The position numbers were made by a program, and so were the translations under genes. This document shows positions 31,122 to 40,861 of a stretch of 64,000 bases of DNA, one piece after another. Positions within the stretch are counted from its first letter, which is position 1; every line of letters starts with the position of its first letter. The DNA comes from Lysinibacillus pakistanensis. GTDB taxonomy: Bacteria; Bacillota; Bacilli; Bacillales_A; Planococcaceae. Under the pieces are notes generated by a model. The model worked only from the letters and a program-made list of their open reading frames with translations. It made no database searches and was not told where the DNA came from. The stretch lies in assembly GCA_001312325.1 (NCBI GenBank), contig BBDJ01000009.1, positions 1-64,000 on the forward strand, written 5' to 3'.

Positions 31122-32642
31122 ATGGATGCAAATGTTCAAAAACGCCTAGGTTTAAAAGAACTAGAAAGTAAAATTGTTACTGCTGATGAAGCTGCAGCAC
31201 TTATCTCTGACGGTGATGTAGTTGGTATGAGTGGATTCACTCGTGCTGGGGACGCAAAAGTTGTTCCTATGGCATTAGTAGAGCGCGCTAAAAACGAAAA
31301 TTTCAAAATCGATGTTTATACAGGGGCATCATTAGGACCAGAGGTAGATAAATACTTAGCTGAAGCTGGTGTTATCCGTAAACGTGGACCATTCCAAGGG
31401 GACGCTGGTATTCGTAATTTAATTAACTCTGGAGATATCCAATATGTAGATGCTCACCTTTCCCATAACGCTGAATTAGTTCGCCAAGGAATTATTGGAC
31501 CAATTAAATATTTAATTCTTGAAGCAGTTGCTATTACAGAAGATGGATTCATCATCCAACAAACTCAGTGGGTAACTCTCCGATCTTTGCGGAATACGCA
31601 GAAAACATTATTATTGAATTAAATATTTCACACCCTGAAGCTTTAATCGGTATCCATGATATTTATGTACCAGCAGAGCAAGGTAAACGTGAAGCAATCC
31701 CAATGACTGATGCAATGCAACGTATTGGTGATATTGGTATTAAAGTTGATCCAGCTAAAATTAAAGCAATCGTTATTTCAGAAGAGCCTGATGCTCCTTC
31801 ATTAATCGTTCCGCCAGATGAAGAAACACAAACAATGGCAAACATTCTATTGGACTTCTTCCGTGATGAAATTAAAGCTGGTCGTCTAACAAACCAATTA
31901 ATGCCATTACAATCTGGAGTAGGCTCTGTAGCAAATGCTGTATTAGATGGCTTTGCTGATTCAGAATTCGAAGATTTAGTGGTAGCATCTGAAGTACTTC
32001 AAGATGCTGTATTTAACTTAATCGATGCTGGTAAAGTTAAATTTGCAGCGGCAACATCAATTACTCTTACTGAAGAATTACAGAAAAAAAGTATATGGTA
32101 ATTTAGAGAAATATGCTGATAAAATTTGCTTACGTCCACAAGAAATTTCTAACCATCCAGAGCTTATCCGTCGCTTGGGTCTAATCTCAATCAACACTGC
32201 TCTTGAGTTAGATATCTATGGTAACGTAAACTCAACACATGTATCAGGTACTCGTATGATGAACGGTATCGGTGGTTCAGGTGACTTTGCACGTAACGCT
32301 CGTTTAGGTATTTTCGTAACAAAATCCTATGCGAAAGGCGGAGCAATCTCATCAATCGTACCAATGGTTTCCCATGTAGACCATACTGAGCACGATGTTG
32401 ATGTAATTGTGACTGAGCAAGGTATTGCTGACTTACGTGGTCTTGCACCAAAAGAACGTGTACCTTTAATTATTGAAAACTGTGCACACCCTGATTACAA
32501 AGAGCAATTATGGGATTACTATAACCGTGCTGTAGAAGCAACTGGTAACCATCAAACGCCTCATATTTTAGAGGAAGCACTTTCTTGGCATGTAAATCTT
32601 GCTAAAAACAAAACAATGAAAAAAGAAGTCGCTCAAGCTTAA
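31122..32642 (+). CDS. Acetyl-CoA hydrolase/transferase family protein (succinyl-CoA:acetate CoA-transferase type)
   Basis: About 507 aa enzyme of the Cat1/AarC class that moves CoA between succinate and acetate or related acids. GMSGFTRAGDAK and YTGASLGPEVD at the front, GIGGSGDFARNARL and DVDVIVTEQGIADLRGLAPKER at the back are typical. Two breaks: a short-run one near 31565, where a third C gives FIIPTNSVGNSPIFAEYAEN, and the A run near 32087 (LQKKVYGNLEKYADK). A likely target of the adjacent LytTR regulator and of carbon catabolite control. Confidence 0.88.
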
Positions 32643-32657
32643 TAACTGCGATTCTGC

Positions 32658-32702
32658 GAACGTCTAATAAGTTGTAAAAAACTTATTAGACGTTCTTTTT
32701 TT
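32658..32702 (+). terminator. Terminator of the CoA-transferase gene
   Basis: Perfect 16-bp hairpin GAACGTCTAATAAGTT/AACTTATTAGACGTTC followed by TTTTTTT. Confidence 0.95.
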
Positions 32703-32765
32703 GTCGAAAATGATATAATAAAATCTAGTTATTTTGTAAATACATAATAGATCATCGGAGGAGCT

Positions 32766-33911
32766 ATGAAAAAAATTTATTTATGTCATTATTTTCTTTT
32801 CATTTTTTTGATCTTTTTACCCAGCTTCCTGTTATGAGTACATATGCAGAATCATTAGGGGCATCTGCCTTTTTAACCGGTCTAGCAGTAGGTATGTATT
32901 CTCTATCCAATACATTTGGCAATATTATTTCTGGCTTTTTAACAGATCGTAAGGGACCTTTTGTAATTTTAGTTCTAGGTCTTTTGACAACTGGTTTATC
33001 TCTTTCTCTCTACAATTTAGTCGAGAATCCTACTACTTTACTAATTGTTCGTTTTGTTCATGGATTAGTAGCAGGTTTTATTGTCCCTGCTGCCTTCACA
33101 TTTTTAGCTAACGCAACAGAACAGGAAAAAAAGAGGAAAAGGCAGTGCTATTTCTGGTGCCTTTGTCGGTATTGCTGCCATCATCGGTCCTGCATTCAGT
33201 GGTATTTTAGCAAGTCGTACTAGTGTACCATTCGTCTTTAATATTACAGCCAGCTGTATGCTTTTATTAGGTATTCTTACTTTCTTTATATTAAAGTCAA
33301 ATCAAATTAAAAAGGAGAAATCTACACCTAGCGCACATATACCAATAAGTGTATTTTTCAATAATTCAGGCACATTAAAAGCATTTGCGGGTGCATTTTT
33401 TTTAATGTTCTCTCAGGGTGTTATTGCCTATCTACTTCCCCTAAAAGTGCAATCTTTAGGCTTTGATTCACGTTTAAGCGGAACATTGATGAGTACATTT
33501 GGAATTATTGCTGTCCTTGTGTTTATTTTACCCACTAACCGAATTTTTGATAAGGTTGCCCCTATAAAGACATTATCATTAGGTATAGGCTTAATGGGAG
33601 TAAGCCAATTACTTATTAGCCAGGCTGATTCAAGCACATTGCTTTATTTAGCTATGGTCTGCTATGGCATTGGATTTGGCTTCTTATTCCCTTCCATTAA
33701 TTCTCTTTTAATTGACTCTACAACTGCTGATATTCGTGGTAAAGCATATGGTTACTTCTATGCCTTTTTCTCACTAGGTGTTGTCCTTGGCTCATCGTTG
33801 CTTGGTTGGCTATCATTAGGCATTGTCGGTGGCTTTATCTTTACAGGAATAGTTTTATTAGTATTTGCTAGTACGATTCTTATACCATACAAAAGACCTT
33901 CCCATGCTTAA
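32766..33911 (+). CDS. MFS transporter
   Basis: About 381 aa with 12 predicted helices. The first loop has SGFLTDRKGPFVILVLG (motif A type); FVHGLVAGFIVPAAFTFLAN and KGSAISGAFVGIAAIIGPAFSG follow. Substrate unknown. Three 7-base runs (32769-32775, 32802-32808, 33127-33133) each need one base fewer, giving MKKFIYVIIFFSFFDLFTQL at the start. ATG at 32766 is behind GGAGGAGCT. Confidence 0.8.
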
Positions 33912-33925
33912 TGAGAAGGTTTTAG
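33895..33925. terminator. Bidirectional terminator
   Basis: Hairpin ACCTTC/GAAGGT overlapping the end of the MFS gene, with A and T tracts on both sides. Confidence 0.55.
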
Positions 33926-33927
33926 CT

Positions 33928-34240
33928 TTATTTCTCTTGCTCCTGAATTTGTTCATTATAAAAATGAACGCCTGTATGACCACCGCCCTCAGCAACCATT
34001 TCATTTGAAGCGATTTTCGTTGGCGAAGTCCCAGCCTCTGTAGCTACCTCAGTAGTTACTCGCTCTGCAACTCTGTTATCCATATCAATATTTGAAGTAT
34101 TTAAATACGATTCAAATTTAGACCTTACATTATTAAACATATTTAATGCTTTTTCACGGTTTTCTTTTTTTACTTAAATAAGATGCTGCTAATCCCGCTA
34201 ACCCTGCAATCACAACACCTTTTCCTTTTCGTTTTGCCAT
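33928..34240 (-). CDS. Small conserved-looking protein of unknown function (about 103 aa)
   Basis: A basic, glycine-rich N-terminus with one possible membrane helix (VVIAGLAGLAASYL) is followed by a charged helix (ENREKALNMFNNVRSKFESYL) and an acidic tail ending EQIQEQEK. It recalls YtxH-like small membrane proteins but I do not claim membership. One break at the 7-T run near 34168. Start ATG at 34240 with AGGAGGG upstream. Confidence 0.6.
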
Positions 34241-34580
34241 TAAAAATCCCTCCTAAAAGTATAAAAACTAGCTCTGTAGTTTATCTTTTCCCTATTTCAA
34301 GACGACTAAACATAAATTTTTTTTAAACGCTTTCGCATATATATTAGAGAGAGATAACTGTACTCTTTGCTTAGTCTTTTCACTACTTCAATTGCTTACT
34401 TTTTAGTATGTCATAACCTCAAATATATATTATTCTCCTACCAGCTGTTTTTGTATCAATAACGCCCTAGCGTAGCGTAAAAATTTCTAACACGAAAAAT
34501 AATTTTGTAACTATTTATGATTATAAAAGACAAGCGAAGGGAATTAATGAATTAATACTATTTATTAGGAGAGTGATGAT
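34241..34580. other. 340-bp intergenic region
   Basis: AT-rich, no gene or clear site. It contains a short CTAGCGTAGCGTAA block at about 34468 that resembles the core of the repeats near 27.4 kb. Confidence 0.4.
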
Positions 34581-34682
34581 ATGAAAAATTTAGACTTAGT
34601 ATACGATTGGGTGGATATGGCTTCATTAATAGGTGGAGCAGGCTTCTTAACAGCATTAATCTACAGTGTTATTCAATTGTAG
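34581..34682 (+). CDS. Small 33-aa membrane peptide
   Basis: MKNLDLVYDWVDMASLIGG followed by a hydrophobic helix AGFLTALIYSVIQL. The ATG at 34581 sits behind GGAGAGTGATGAT, and a strong terminator follows the stop, so it looks like a complete small transcription unit. Function unknown. Confidence 0.6.
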   Translation: MKNLDLVYDWVDMASLIGGAGFLTALIYSVIQL

Positions 34683-34705
34683 TGGACAGCTTGATAAAAA
34701 GTGAA

Positions 34706-34747
34706 AAGGCAATCCGCTTATCTTCCAAGCAGATTGCCTTATTTTTT
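34706..34747. terminator. Terminator between the small peptide gene and the acetyltransferase
   Basis: Hairpin with arms AAGGCAATC and GATTGCCTT extended by GCTT/AAGC, followed by ATTTTTTATT on the plus strand. Confidence 0.9.
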
Positions 34748-35027
34748 ATTGTTTTACATCATCATAAGCGTTTGATTTTTCAAAGGCAGCTACTACATAA
34801 GAGCACACAGCGTCCATTTTATAATCATGCTCACGGGCATATGCTGCGGCTTGATCTAACAATTCCTTAGCTACACCCTGACCGCGTAATTTATCTGATA
34901 CATAAGTGTGATCCATGACCATAACTTGCCCATTTTGCTGCCATGTAATTTCCGCTAACTTCTCCCCTTCTTGCTCATAGATGTAAGCAAACTGATTTCC
35001 TGCCAATTGCTGCAATTGGAATTCCAT
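34746..35027 (-). CDS. Short GNAT-type acetyltransferase (YjdJ-like)
   Basis: Intact 93 aa. MVMDHTYVSDKLRGQGVAKE is the acetyl-CoA binding part of the one-domain GCN5-like family that includes YjdJ; ending DAVCSYVVAAFEKSN. Substrate unknown. Stop codon overlaps the shared terminator. Confidence 0.85.
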   Translation of the reverse strand: MEFQLQQLAGNQFAYIYEQEGEKLAEITWQQNGQVMVMDHTYVSDKLRGQGVAKELLDQAAAYAREHDYKMDAVCSYVVAAFEKSNAYDDVKQ

Positions 35028-35143
35028 TTCTCACCACTCCTTTTTTTCAATAGTATCATAGCTGTTTCTATTTTTTCAAAGATAGCAGATAAGGAATTTC
35101 GGTGATTTCAATGTTGAAGAAATTTTGCAGAATCATTTATCTC

Positions 35144-36061
35144 TTAATTAAACCATGATGAAATCGTATCTTTTAAATTAGCAAAGAAATTTTTCACACT
35201 TGTCCAGAAGCCTTCATCTTCCATAAGTGACCCGAATTTCTCCTTAATGGTATTACTAATATCATCTAATTGTTCAGACCATTTACTAAAATCAATATCT
35301 AATTTACTAATTTTGTCCATTAAATCAACAAGTAATTGTTGATCTTTTTCACTTAAATTAATATCAAGTTTGTTTAACTGCTCTTTTACAATTTTTTTCA
35401 ACATCTTCTCGAGTCGCTGGCTTTAACTCCGCAATGTCCTTTTTAATTTCTGTCAGGAGCTCTGCAACCTTAGCATCATCAACCCCTGCTGACTTTGCAA
35501 GAGTAGTAGCAACTGAGAGTTCCTCATTCGCTACATCTGTACGATCAATGTCAAGTGTTTCACCTGTTGTTACTTCATAGGCTTTATAAATTCCTACAAG
35601 CGCTGAATGCCCAGTTACTGCTTTTGGTGCAGCAACCTGTACAGTTGCATCTTCAATACCTGCTGTAAGCATTGCATTCGCATACATTTCTGATGTCACC
35701 TGTGTAATATTGGATGGCGTAACAATCTCAATGACCAAGCCTTCTCCTGCATTTTTACGTGTAATTTTTGCAGAGGAATACATACGGGAACTTGAATTAC
35801 TATCTTTAATGTATTTAACTAAATCTTCACCTGATACAGTAATTTCTTCAATTTCAGGCTCTTCCTTCACTTTTAAAGATTTTTTTAACGGACTCTTTTT
35901 CATCTTCAGATAAGTTTGCACCGTATACAACAATTGGCACGCCTAGTTTTTCATCAATTGCTTTTGGAGGCATATTATCGGCTGCAAAGCCTGTTGTTGG
36001 TGCCATCACACCAAATACTAACATCGTTGCGGCTAGTATTTTCATCCATGCTTTTTTTCAA
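35144..36061 (-). CDS. ypuA: DUF1002 exported protein (YpuA-like)
   Basis: About 305 aa with a signal peptide (LAATMLVFGVMAPTTGFA). LGVPIVVYGANLSEDEKESV and ITVSGEDLVKYIKDSNSS are the DUF1002 front, GHSALVGIYKAYEVTTGETL and the repeat-like helical C-terminus the rest. Function unknown. Breaks at 7-T runs near 36052, 35880 and 35391. Start TTG at 36061 with AAAGGGG 9 nt upstream. Confidence 0.88.
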
Positions 36062-36099
36062 ATTGTGCGACCCCTTTCGCTCGAAAACTCATTTGGCCT

Positions 36100-36120
36100 G
36101 TATAATGTATGTCATTATAC
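36100..36120. promoter_or_regulatory. Palindrome overlapping a -10-like element before ypuA
   Basis: GTATAATG/CATTATAC, 8 bp perfect with a 5-nt centre, 39 bp upstream of the ypuA start. Each arm contains TATAAT-like sequence, so it may be a -10 overlapped by an operator or simply two facing -10 boxes. Confidence 0.4.
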
Positions 36121-36132
36121 AATAATTAGTAC

Positions 36133-36171
36133 GAAAAAAAAGACGAGAAGGTTTCAATCGTTTCTCTCGTC
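36133..36171 (-). terminator. Terminator of cvfB
   Basis: Minus-strand hairpin GACGAGA/TCTCGTC followed by TTTTTTTTCG. Confidence 0.85.
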
Positions 36172-36227
36172 CATTTCTTTACTTCGTTTGGAAATTATCT
36201 ACCACACCTTACATTAGGAACAAAACA

Positions 36228-37085
36228 TTATATTTCTTCTGTCCAGCCATCATTCTGTTTTACCCTGCCAGCTTTCATTAAAGTCCCTAATGCACGTTTA
36301 AAAGCACCTTTACTCATATTAAACATTTCCTGAATTTCTTCTGGGGAGGATTTATCGCCAAATGGCATTCTGCCCCCAACCTCTTGTAGATAATTTAGAA
36401 TTCGTTGTGCATCATCAGAAATACGTTCATGTTTACGTGGTAATAGAGAGCCATTCAGGGAACCATCATCTTTTACATCAATAATTCGTACAACTATGTC
36501 TTGTCCAAGTCGTGGCTCTGTATTACGTTCTGATTCGTGGACAAAAATACGGTAAGGAATGTCTACACCTAGCAAAAACGAACCAACTGGCAGCAATCGA
36601 TAAGGGCGTGCCGTTACATTTTTATTATGCATCTCTTCAAATGCACCTTCATATAGCTCAGAAACCTTTTCCTCTGTTGCTAAGCGTCCAAATAACTCAC
36701 CATTGCGATCGGTACGTAATGTCATAAATAAATGATCTCCTGGTATTGGCCAAAGCTCTTTTAATGCAGGTAAGTCCTCAGCCTTTACTAGCACTTCACG
36801 TGAAGTACCGATATCTACATAAGCACCCTCACGCTCTACCACTTTCAGGACACGAGCCCAGCCATACTCGCCCTGTACAAAAGACGGGATGGCTGTTGTA
36901 GCAGCCAAATCTCCACGGCGATCTACAAATAAAAATACTTCAAGGCGATCACCTACAGCAAGTGGCTCTGTTACCTCTGAAGCATTTAAAGGCAGTTCTT
37001 TAACTCCATTTGTTAAAATCCATCTCGATGCTTGTTGTTCTAATATTGTTAACGTAACAACTTCACCTGATTTTAATTCGTTCAT
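36228..37085 (-). CDS. cvfB: S1-type RNA-binding protein CvfB (YitL)
   Basis: Intact 285 aa: an N-terminal S1-like domain, a canonical S1 domain (GWARVLKVVEREGAYVDIG), a third S1-like part and a C-terminal winged helix (FGDKSSPEEIQEMFNMSK). CvfB binds RNA and affects virulence gene expression in Staphylococcus. It has no long A/T runs and no frameshift. Confidence 0.92.
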   Translation of the reverse strand: MNELKSGEVVTLTILEQQASRWILTNGVKELPLNASEVTEPLAVGDRLEVFLFVDRRGDLAATTAIPSFVQGEYGWARVLKVVEREGAYVDIGTSREVLVKAEDLPALKELWPIPGDHLFMTLRTDRNGELFGRLATEEKVSELYEGAFEEMHNKNVTARPYRLLPVGSFLLGVDIPYRIFVHESERNTEPRLGQDIVVRIIDVKDDGSLNGSLLPRKHERISDDAQRILNYLQEVGGRMPFGDKSSPEEIQEMFNMSKGAFKRALGTLMKAGRVKQNDGWTEEI

Positions 37086-37128
37086 ATTGTCTTCCTTTCC
37101 TTCACACCATCATTTTCGCAAAAAAATT

Positions 37129-37546
37129 TTATAAATTGTGCGTCCTAGATGCCTCTAATTTTTTTCGCAATGTCTGGGTTTTCTTCCATTACCTGCACAA
37201 GATCTGCAATGCGGTCAATTGAGTTCCAACTTAAATGATGCTCGATTCCCTCTACATCATCATAAATACGCTCTTCATCTACACCAATGATTCGCAAAAA
37301 TTGCTCTAGAAGCTCATGGCGCTGTACAAGACGTTTTCCAAGCTTTTCTCCTTTGGCTGTCAATGTGAGACCACGATATTTTTCGTAAACTAAATAACCA
37401 TCTTTATCTAATTTTTGAACCATTTTTGTAACAGAAGAAGGAAGAACAGATAATGCTTCAGCAATGTCAGACACTCGAGCATATCCTTTATGAGCGATTA
37501 ATAGATATATTTGTTCGATATGGTCCTCCATACTAGGTGTTGGCAT
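37129..37546 (-). CDS. mntR: Manganese transport regulator MntR
   Basis: DtxR-family repressor. The front [17 protein letters not shown], the helix-turn-helix [20 protein letters not shown] and the metal-site residues in [20 protein letters not shown] are almost those of B. subtilis MntR. A 7-T run near 37159 changes the C-terminus: as written it stops at 37145 (AKKIRGI), with one base fewer it ends [12 protein letters not shown] at 37129. No mntH or mntABC in the window. Confidence 0.95.
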
Positions 37547-37716
37547 ATCTTATTCCCTCTCTTTCCTATTCTTACTCTATAGTTTACTACAAGCTTGGCT
37601 TAAAAGTTAACTGAAAATACATATACCAGAAAATCGTTACATGCATAATACAAATTGTATCTCCTGAGAAGGCGTAACTTACTCGACCACTGATATTTCA
37701 TCCTCCTATATCTAGC

Positions 37717-37753
37717 ATAAAAAGAGCCTACTTCAGATAGAAGTGGGCTCTTC
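37717..37753 (-). terminator. Terminator of the ComFB-like gene
   Basis: Minus-strand hairpin AAGAGCCCACTTC/GAAGTAGGCTCTT with a short loop, followed by TTTATG; it overlaps the last codons of the gene. Confidence 0.8.
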
Positions 37754-38038
37754 TTTATGTCGAGGATGCTTATTGACCACATGTAATGCATGAATAATTT
37801 CTCTGTTAATACGCTCGATATTTTCAGGTGTATTCATGACTCTAAATGCTTCATCTCGGGCTTCCATAGATGTAACATACTTACTAGGCAATGCATTTAA
37901 TGTTAGTGCTACTGTGTCAAGTTCACACATTTCACATTTACAAAATGTTTGATATTCCGGTCCCCGTAATAGAAAGCTAACTAAACCACGCACAATTTCC
38001 TCTGTAACATTTACTAAAATAGGATCTGACATATTCAA
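37733..38038 (-). CDS. ComFB-like protein (late competence development family)
   Basis: Intact 101 aa. Front MNMSDPILVNVTEEIVRGLV, then the cysteine cluster FCKCEMCELDTVALTLNALP that likely binds zinc, then YVTSMEARDEAFRVM. ComFB domain proteins sit in competence operons or stand alone; some cyanobacterial members bind cyclic dinucleotides. Here it stands alone. Confidence 0.8.
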   Translation of the reverse strand: MNMSDPILVNVTEEIVRGLVSFLLRGPEYQTFCKCEMCELDTVALTLNALPSKYVTSMEARDEAFRVMNTPENIERINREIIHALHVVNKHPRHKEEPTSI

Positions 38039-38188
38039 ACTTTCGCCTCATTTATGTTTAATTGTTACATTGTTCCTGAAATTATAATAGCGTTAACGGC
38101 GGGCTTTTTCAAGAATCCCTAGTAGCATCTATATCAACAAAATTACTAGTTCCTCAGTAAGATAAAATTCCTATACAGCCTCAACATT

Positions 38189-40332
38189 TTAAATCCTATT
38201 TACTACTTTTTTTGTTTTAATTAATCGTAATGAATTAAAAACAACTAATAATGTTGCACCCATATCTGCGAAAATGGCAATCCACAAGGTCAACCATCCA
38301 GGAATGACGAGTAACAGTGCTATTAATTTTAAGGCTAGGGCAAAAATAATGTTCTCTTTAATAATGCGTAATGTTTTTCTGCTTAAACCAATTGTATAAG
38401 GAAGCTTCGTTAGGTCATCACCCATTAACGCTATATCAGCAGTTTCTAGAGCTGCATCTGCGCCAGCACCGCCCATCGCAATACCGACATTAGCAGAGGC
38501 TAGGGCAGGGGCATCATTAACCCCATCACCTACCATTGCTACTGCACCAAATTCCGTTCGTAAGTCCTTAATGGCCATCAACTTATCAGCCGGTAATAAG
38601 CTTGCGCGCACATCTGTCATATTTAAAGAGGTTGCAATCGCTTGAGCTGTAGGCTCCGCATCACCTGTTAGCATTACTGTATGCTTCACTTTTAGAGCAC
38701 TTAATTTACTCAGCACATCTTTACTTTCTTGTCGTAATTGATCAGCGATTCCAATCATGCCAATAAATCGATCATTACTCACAGCCGCTACTACTGTTTT
38801 ACCCTGTTTTTGTAGTTTCTTAACCTGTTCCGTTATTTTTTTCATCAACTGCCGCTAACGTTGCAATCCATTTTAAGCTACCAACATAGATAATCTGCTT
38901 ATCAACCGTTGCATAAGCACCCTTACCTGTGACAGATTGGAAATCAGTAGGGATAAGCTCTGTTAATTTTTCGTCATGTAATTTCTTTAAAATCGCTTTT
39001 GCTAATGGATGCTGTGATTGTTTTTCAACAGCTGCTACTAGCTGTAAAACGTAATCCTGAGAAAGTTCCTCTGCTGTATAGATATCTGTTACAGCAGGTT
39101 GACCTTTTGTAAGGGTACCTGTTTTATCAAAAGCCACCGCTTCAATATGACCTAACTGCTCTAAATGTATACCACCCTTAATAAGAACACCTTGTCGAGC
39201 AGCATTTCCTATGGCCGTAACAATTGCTACTGGTGTTGAAACAACAAGTGCACATGGACAACCAACAACCAGAACTGCTAAGCCTTGATAAATCCAATGC
39301 TGCCAATCCCCCACAAAAAGAGGTGGAATAACTGCTACAAGTAATGCAACTATCATTATCGCTGGCGTATAATATTTGGCAAATCGATCAACGAACTGCT
39401 GTGAGGGTGCCTTTTCTGCTTGTGCCTCTTCAACGAGATGAATGATTTTGGCAATAGTTGTATCCTCCACTCGCTTCGTTACACGTATCTCTAGTGCTCC
39501 CTCTTCATTCAATGTCCCCGCAAATACTTCATCATCAATTGTTTTATTAACTGGAATCGATTCGCCTGTTATCGCTGCTTGATTTACAGCAGATAACCCG
39601 TTTATAACGATGCCATCCATCGCAATCTTTTGACCTGGCTTAACAATTAAAATATCTCCAATTTCAATTTGCTCAGTTGGTAACTCCATTTCGTGGAAAT
39701 GTTCACCATGTGCTCGCTTTATCGTTGCTGTTGGCGGAGCTATATCCATTAGCTGTCGAATAGATTGACGTGCTTTATCCATTGAATAAGCTTCTAATGC
39801 TTCACTTACTGCAAATAAAAAGACAACAACAGCCGCTTCTTCCCATTCACCAATAATGGCTGCACCTATAACCGCAATAGTCATAAGTGTTTTCATATCA
39901 AATTCAAATTTGACTAAATTACGGAAGCCTGTTTTAAAAATCCCCATACCTCCAACTAGAATCGCAATAATAAACATTCCAATCGGTAGTGGATCTGTTT
40001 CACCACGCCATGCTCCAAAAATATAACCAAGCACTACAAATAATAAAGATATGCCGGCTAATATATTTTCCGTTTTTCGATAAAAGGGTATTGATTTTTC
40101 TAGAGACCTAGTTGGAGATTGTGACACTTTTATGCCATCAAAAGCACCCGCCTCCTCAATTTGATCAACACTAATATCTCCAATAACTGTTATTTTAGAA
40201 GCACCAAAGTTAACTTGTGCATCTTGTACTTTTGGAATAGCTTTTACGTTTTTTTTCAAATTTCGCTGCACAGCTAGCACATGACAAGTTTTGTAGTCTA
40301 TATTCTTGTTTAGTTGGTGTCGTTGCTGTCAT
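38189..40332 (-). CDS. cadA: Cadmium/zinc/cobalt-exporting P-type ATPase
   Basis: About 713 aa P1B ATPase. An N-terminal heavy-metal domain with LSCASCAAKFEKNVK, a TGESIPVNK actuator, the ion-binding CPC in VVGCPCALVVSTPVA, the phosphorylation site AFDKTGTLTKG and the hinge MVGDGVNDAPA. Breaks at 7-base runs near 40252 and 38837. Start ATG at 40332 overlaps cadC by 23 nt, so the repressor and pump are one operon induced by metal. Confidence 0.95.
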
Positions 40333-40684
40333 TAGCTTTCCCCTCTTTCGCATGTTCATAGGCAATCGTTACAATTTGATACACATGCTCATCCGCTAAA
40401 GAGTAGTACATTTGCTTCCCTTTACGATGCGATCTCGCTAAATTATTTTCTTTTAAATATCGTAAATGATGGGATGCTGTCGCTACAGATGAACCAATAA
40501 TCGAAGCAACATCACACACACATAACTCATCCTCCACCGTTAAGGCAAAAGCAATTTTTAATCTTGTTTCATCGGATAATGCTTTCAAAAACTTTGCTAC
40601 TCCCGATAAATCAGGCATTTGATTTTGCACCCTTATGACCGCTTCCTCATGAACCAGTGTCACTTCACATACTTCTTTCGGCAT
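40310..40684 (-). CDS. cadC: Metal-responsive ArsR/SmtB-family repressor CadC
   Basis: Intact 124 aa. The alpha3 metal site is ELCVCDVASII, with an extra N-terminal Cys in MPKEVCEVTLV, as in CadC proteins that sense Cd, Pb and Zn. DNA-binding helix SVATASHHLRYLKEN. Binding of metal should release the operator at 40745-40764. First gene of the cadC-cadA operon. Confidence 0.95.
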   Translation of the reverse strand: MPKEVCEVTLVHEEAVIRVQNQMPDLSGVAKFLKALSDETRLKIAFALTVEDELCVCDVASIIGSSVATASHHLRYLKENNLARSHRKGKQMYYSLADEHVYQIVTIAYEHAKEGKANDSNDTN

Positions 40685-40721
40685 TTCCTCACCTCATTCA
40701 AATATTGGTTTGATTGTTCTC

Positions 40722-40764
40722 ACTATAACATAATATTCCATCTTATTCAAACGATTATTTGAAT
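40722..40764 (-). promoter_or_regulatory. cadC promoter and operator
   Basis: On the minus strand -35 TTGAAT (40745-40750) and -10 TATAGT (40722-40727) are 17 bp apart. The -35 lies inside the inverted repeat ATTCAAATAATCGTTTGAAT (40745-40764), which fits known CadC operators (TCAAATA-type half sites). A further half site (ATATTTGAAT) lies at about 40696-40705. Confidence 0.85.
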
Positions 40765-40827
40765 GTATAGGATTTATATCATTATTTCCATAAAAAAATT
40801 TCAATCATGCACTTACGAAATAAATAA

Positions 40828-40859
40828 AAATCAGCGCACATTCTTGTACGCTGATTTTT
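40828..40859 (-). terminator. Terminator of the penicillin acylase gene
   Basis: Hairpin AAATCAGCG/CGCTGATTT with a 12-nt loop, followed by TTTTATTTA on the minus strand. Confidence 0.75.
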
Positions 40860-40861
40860 AT

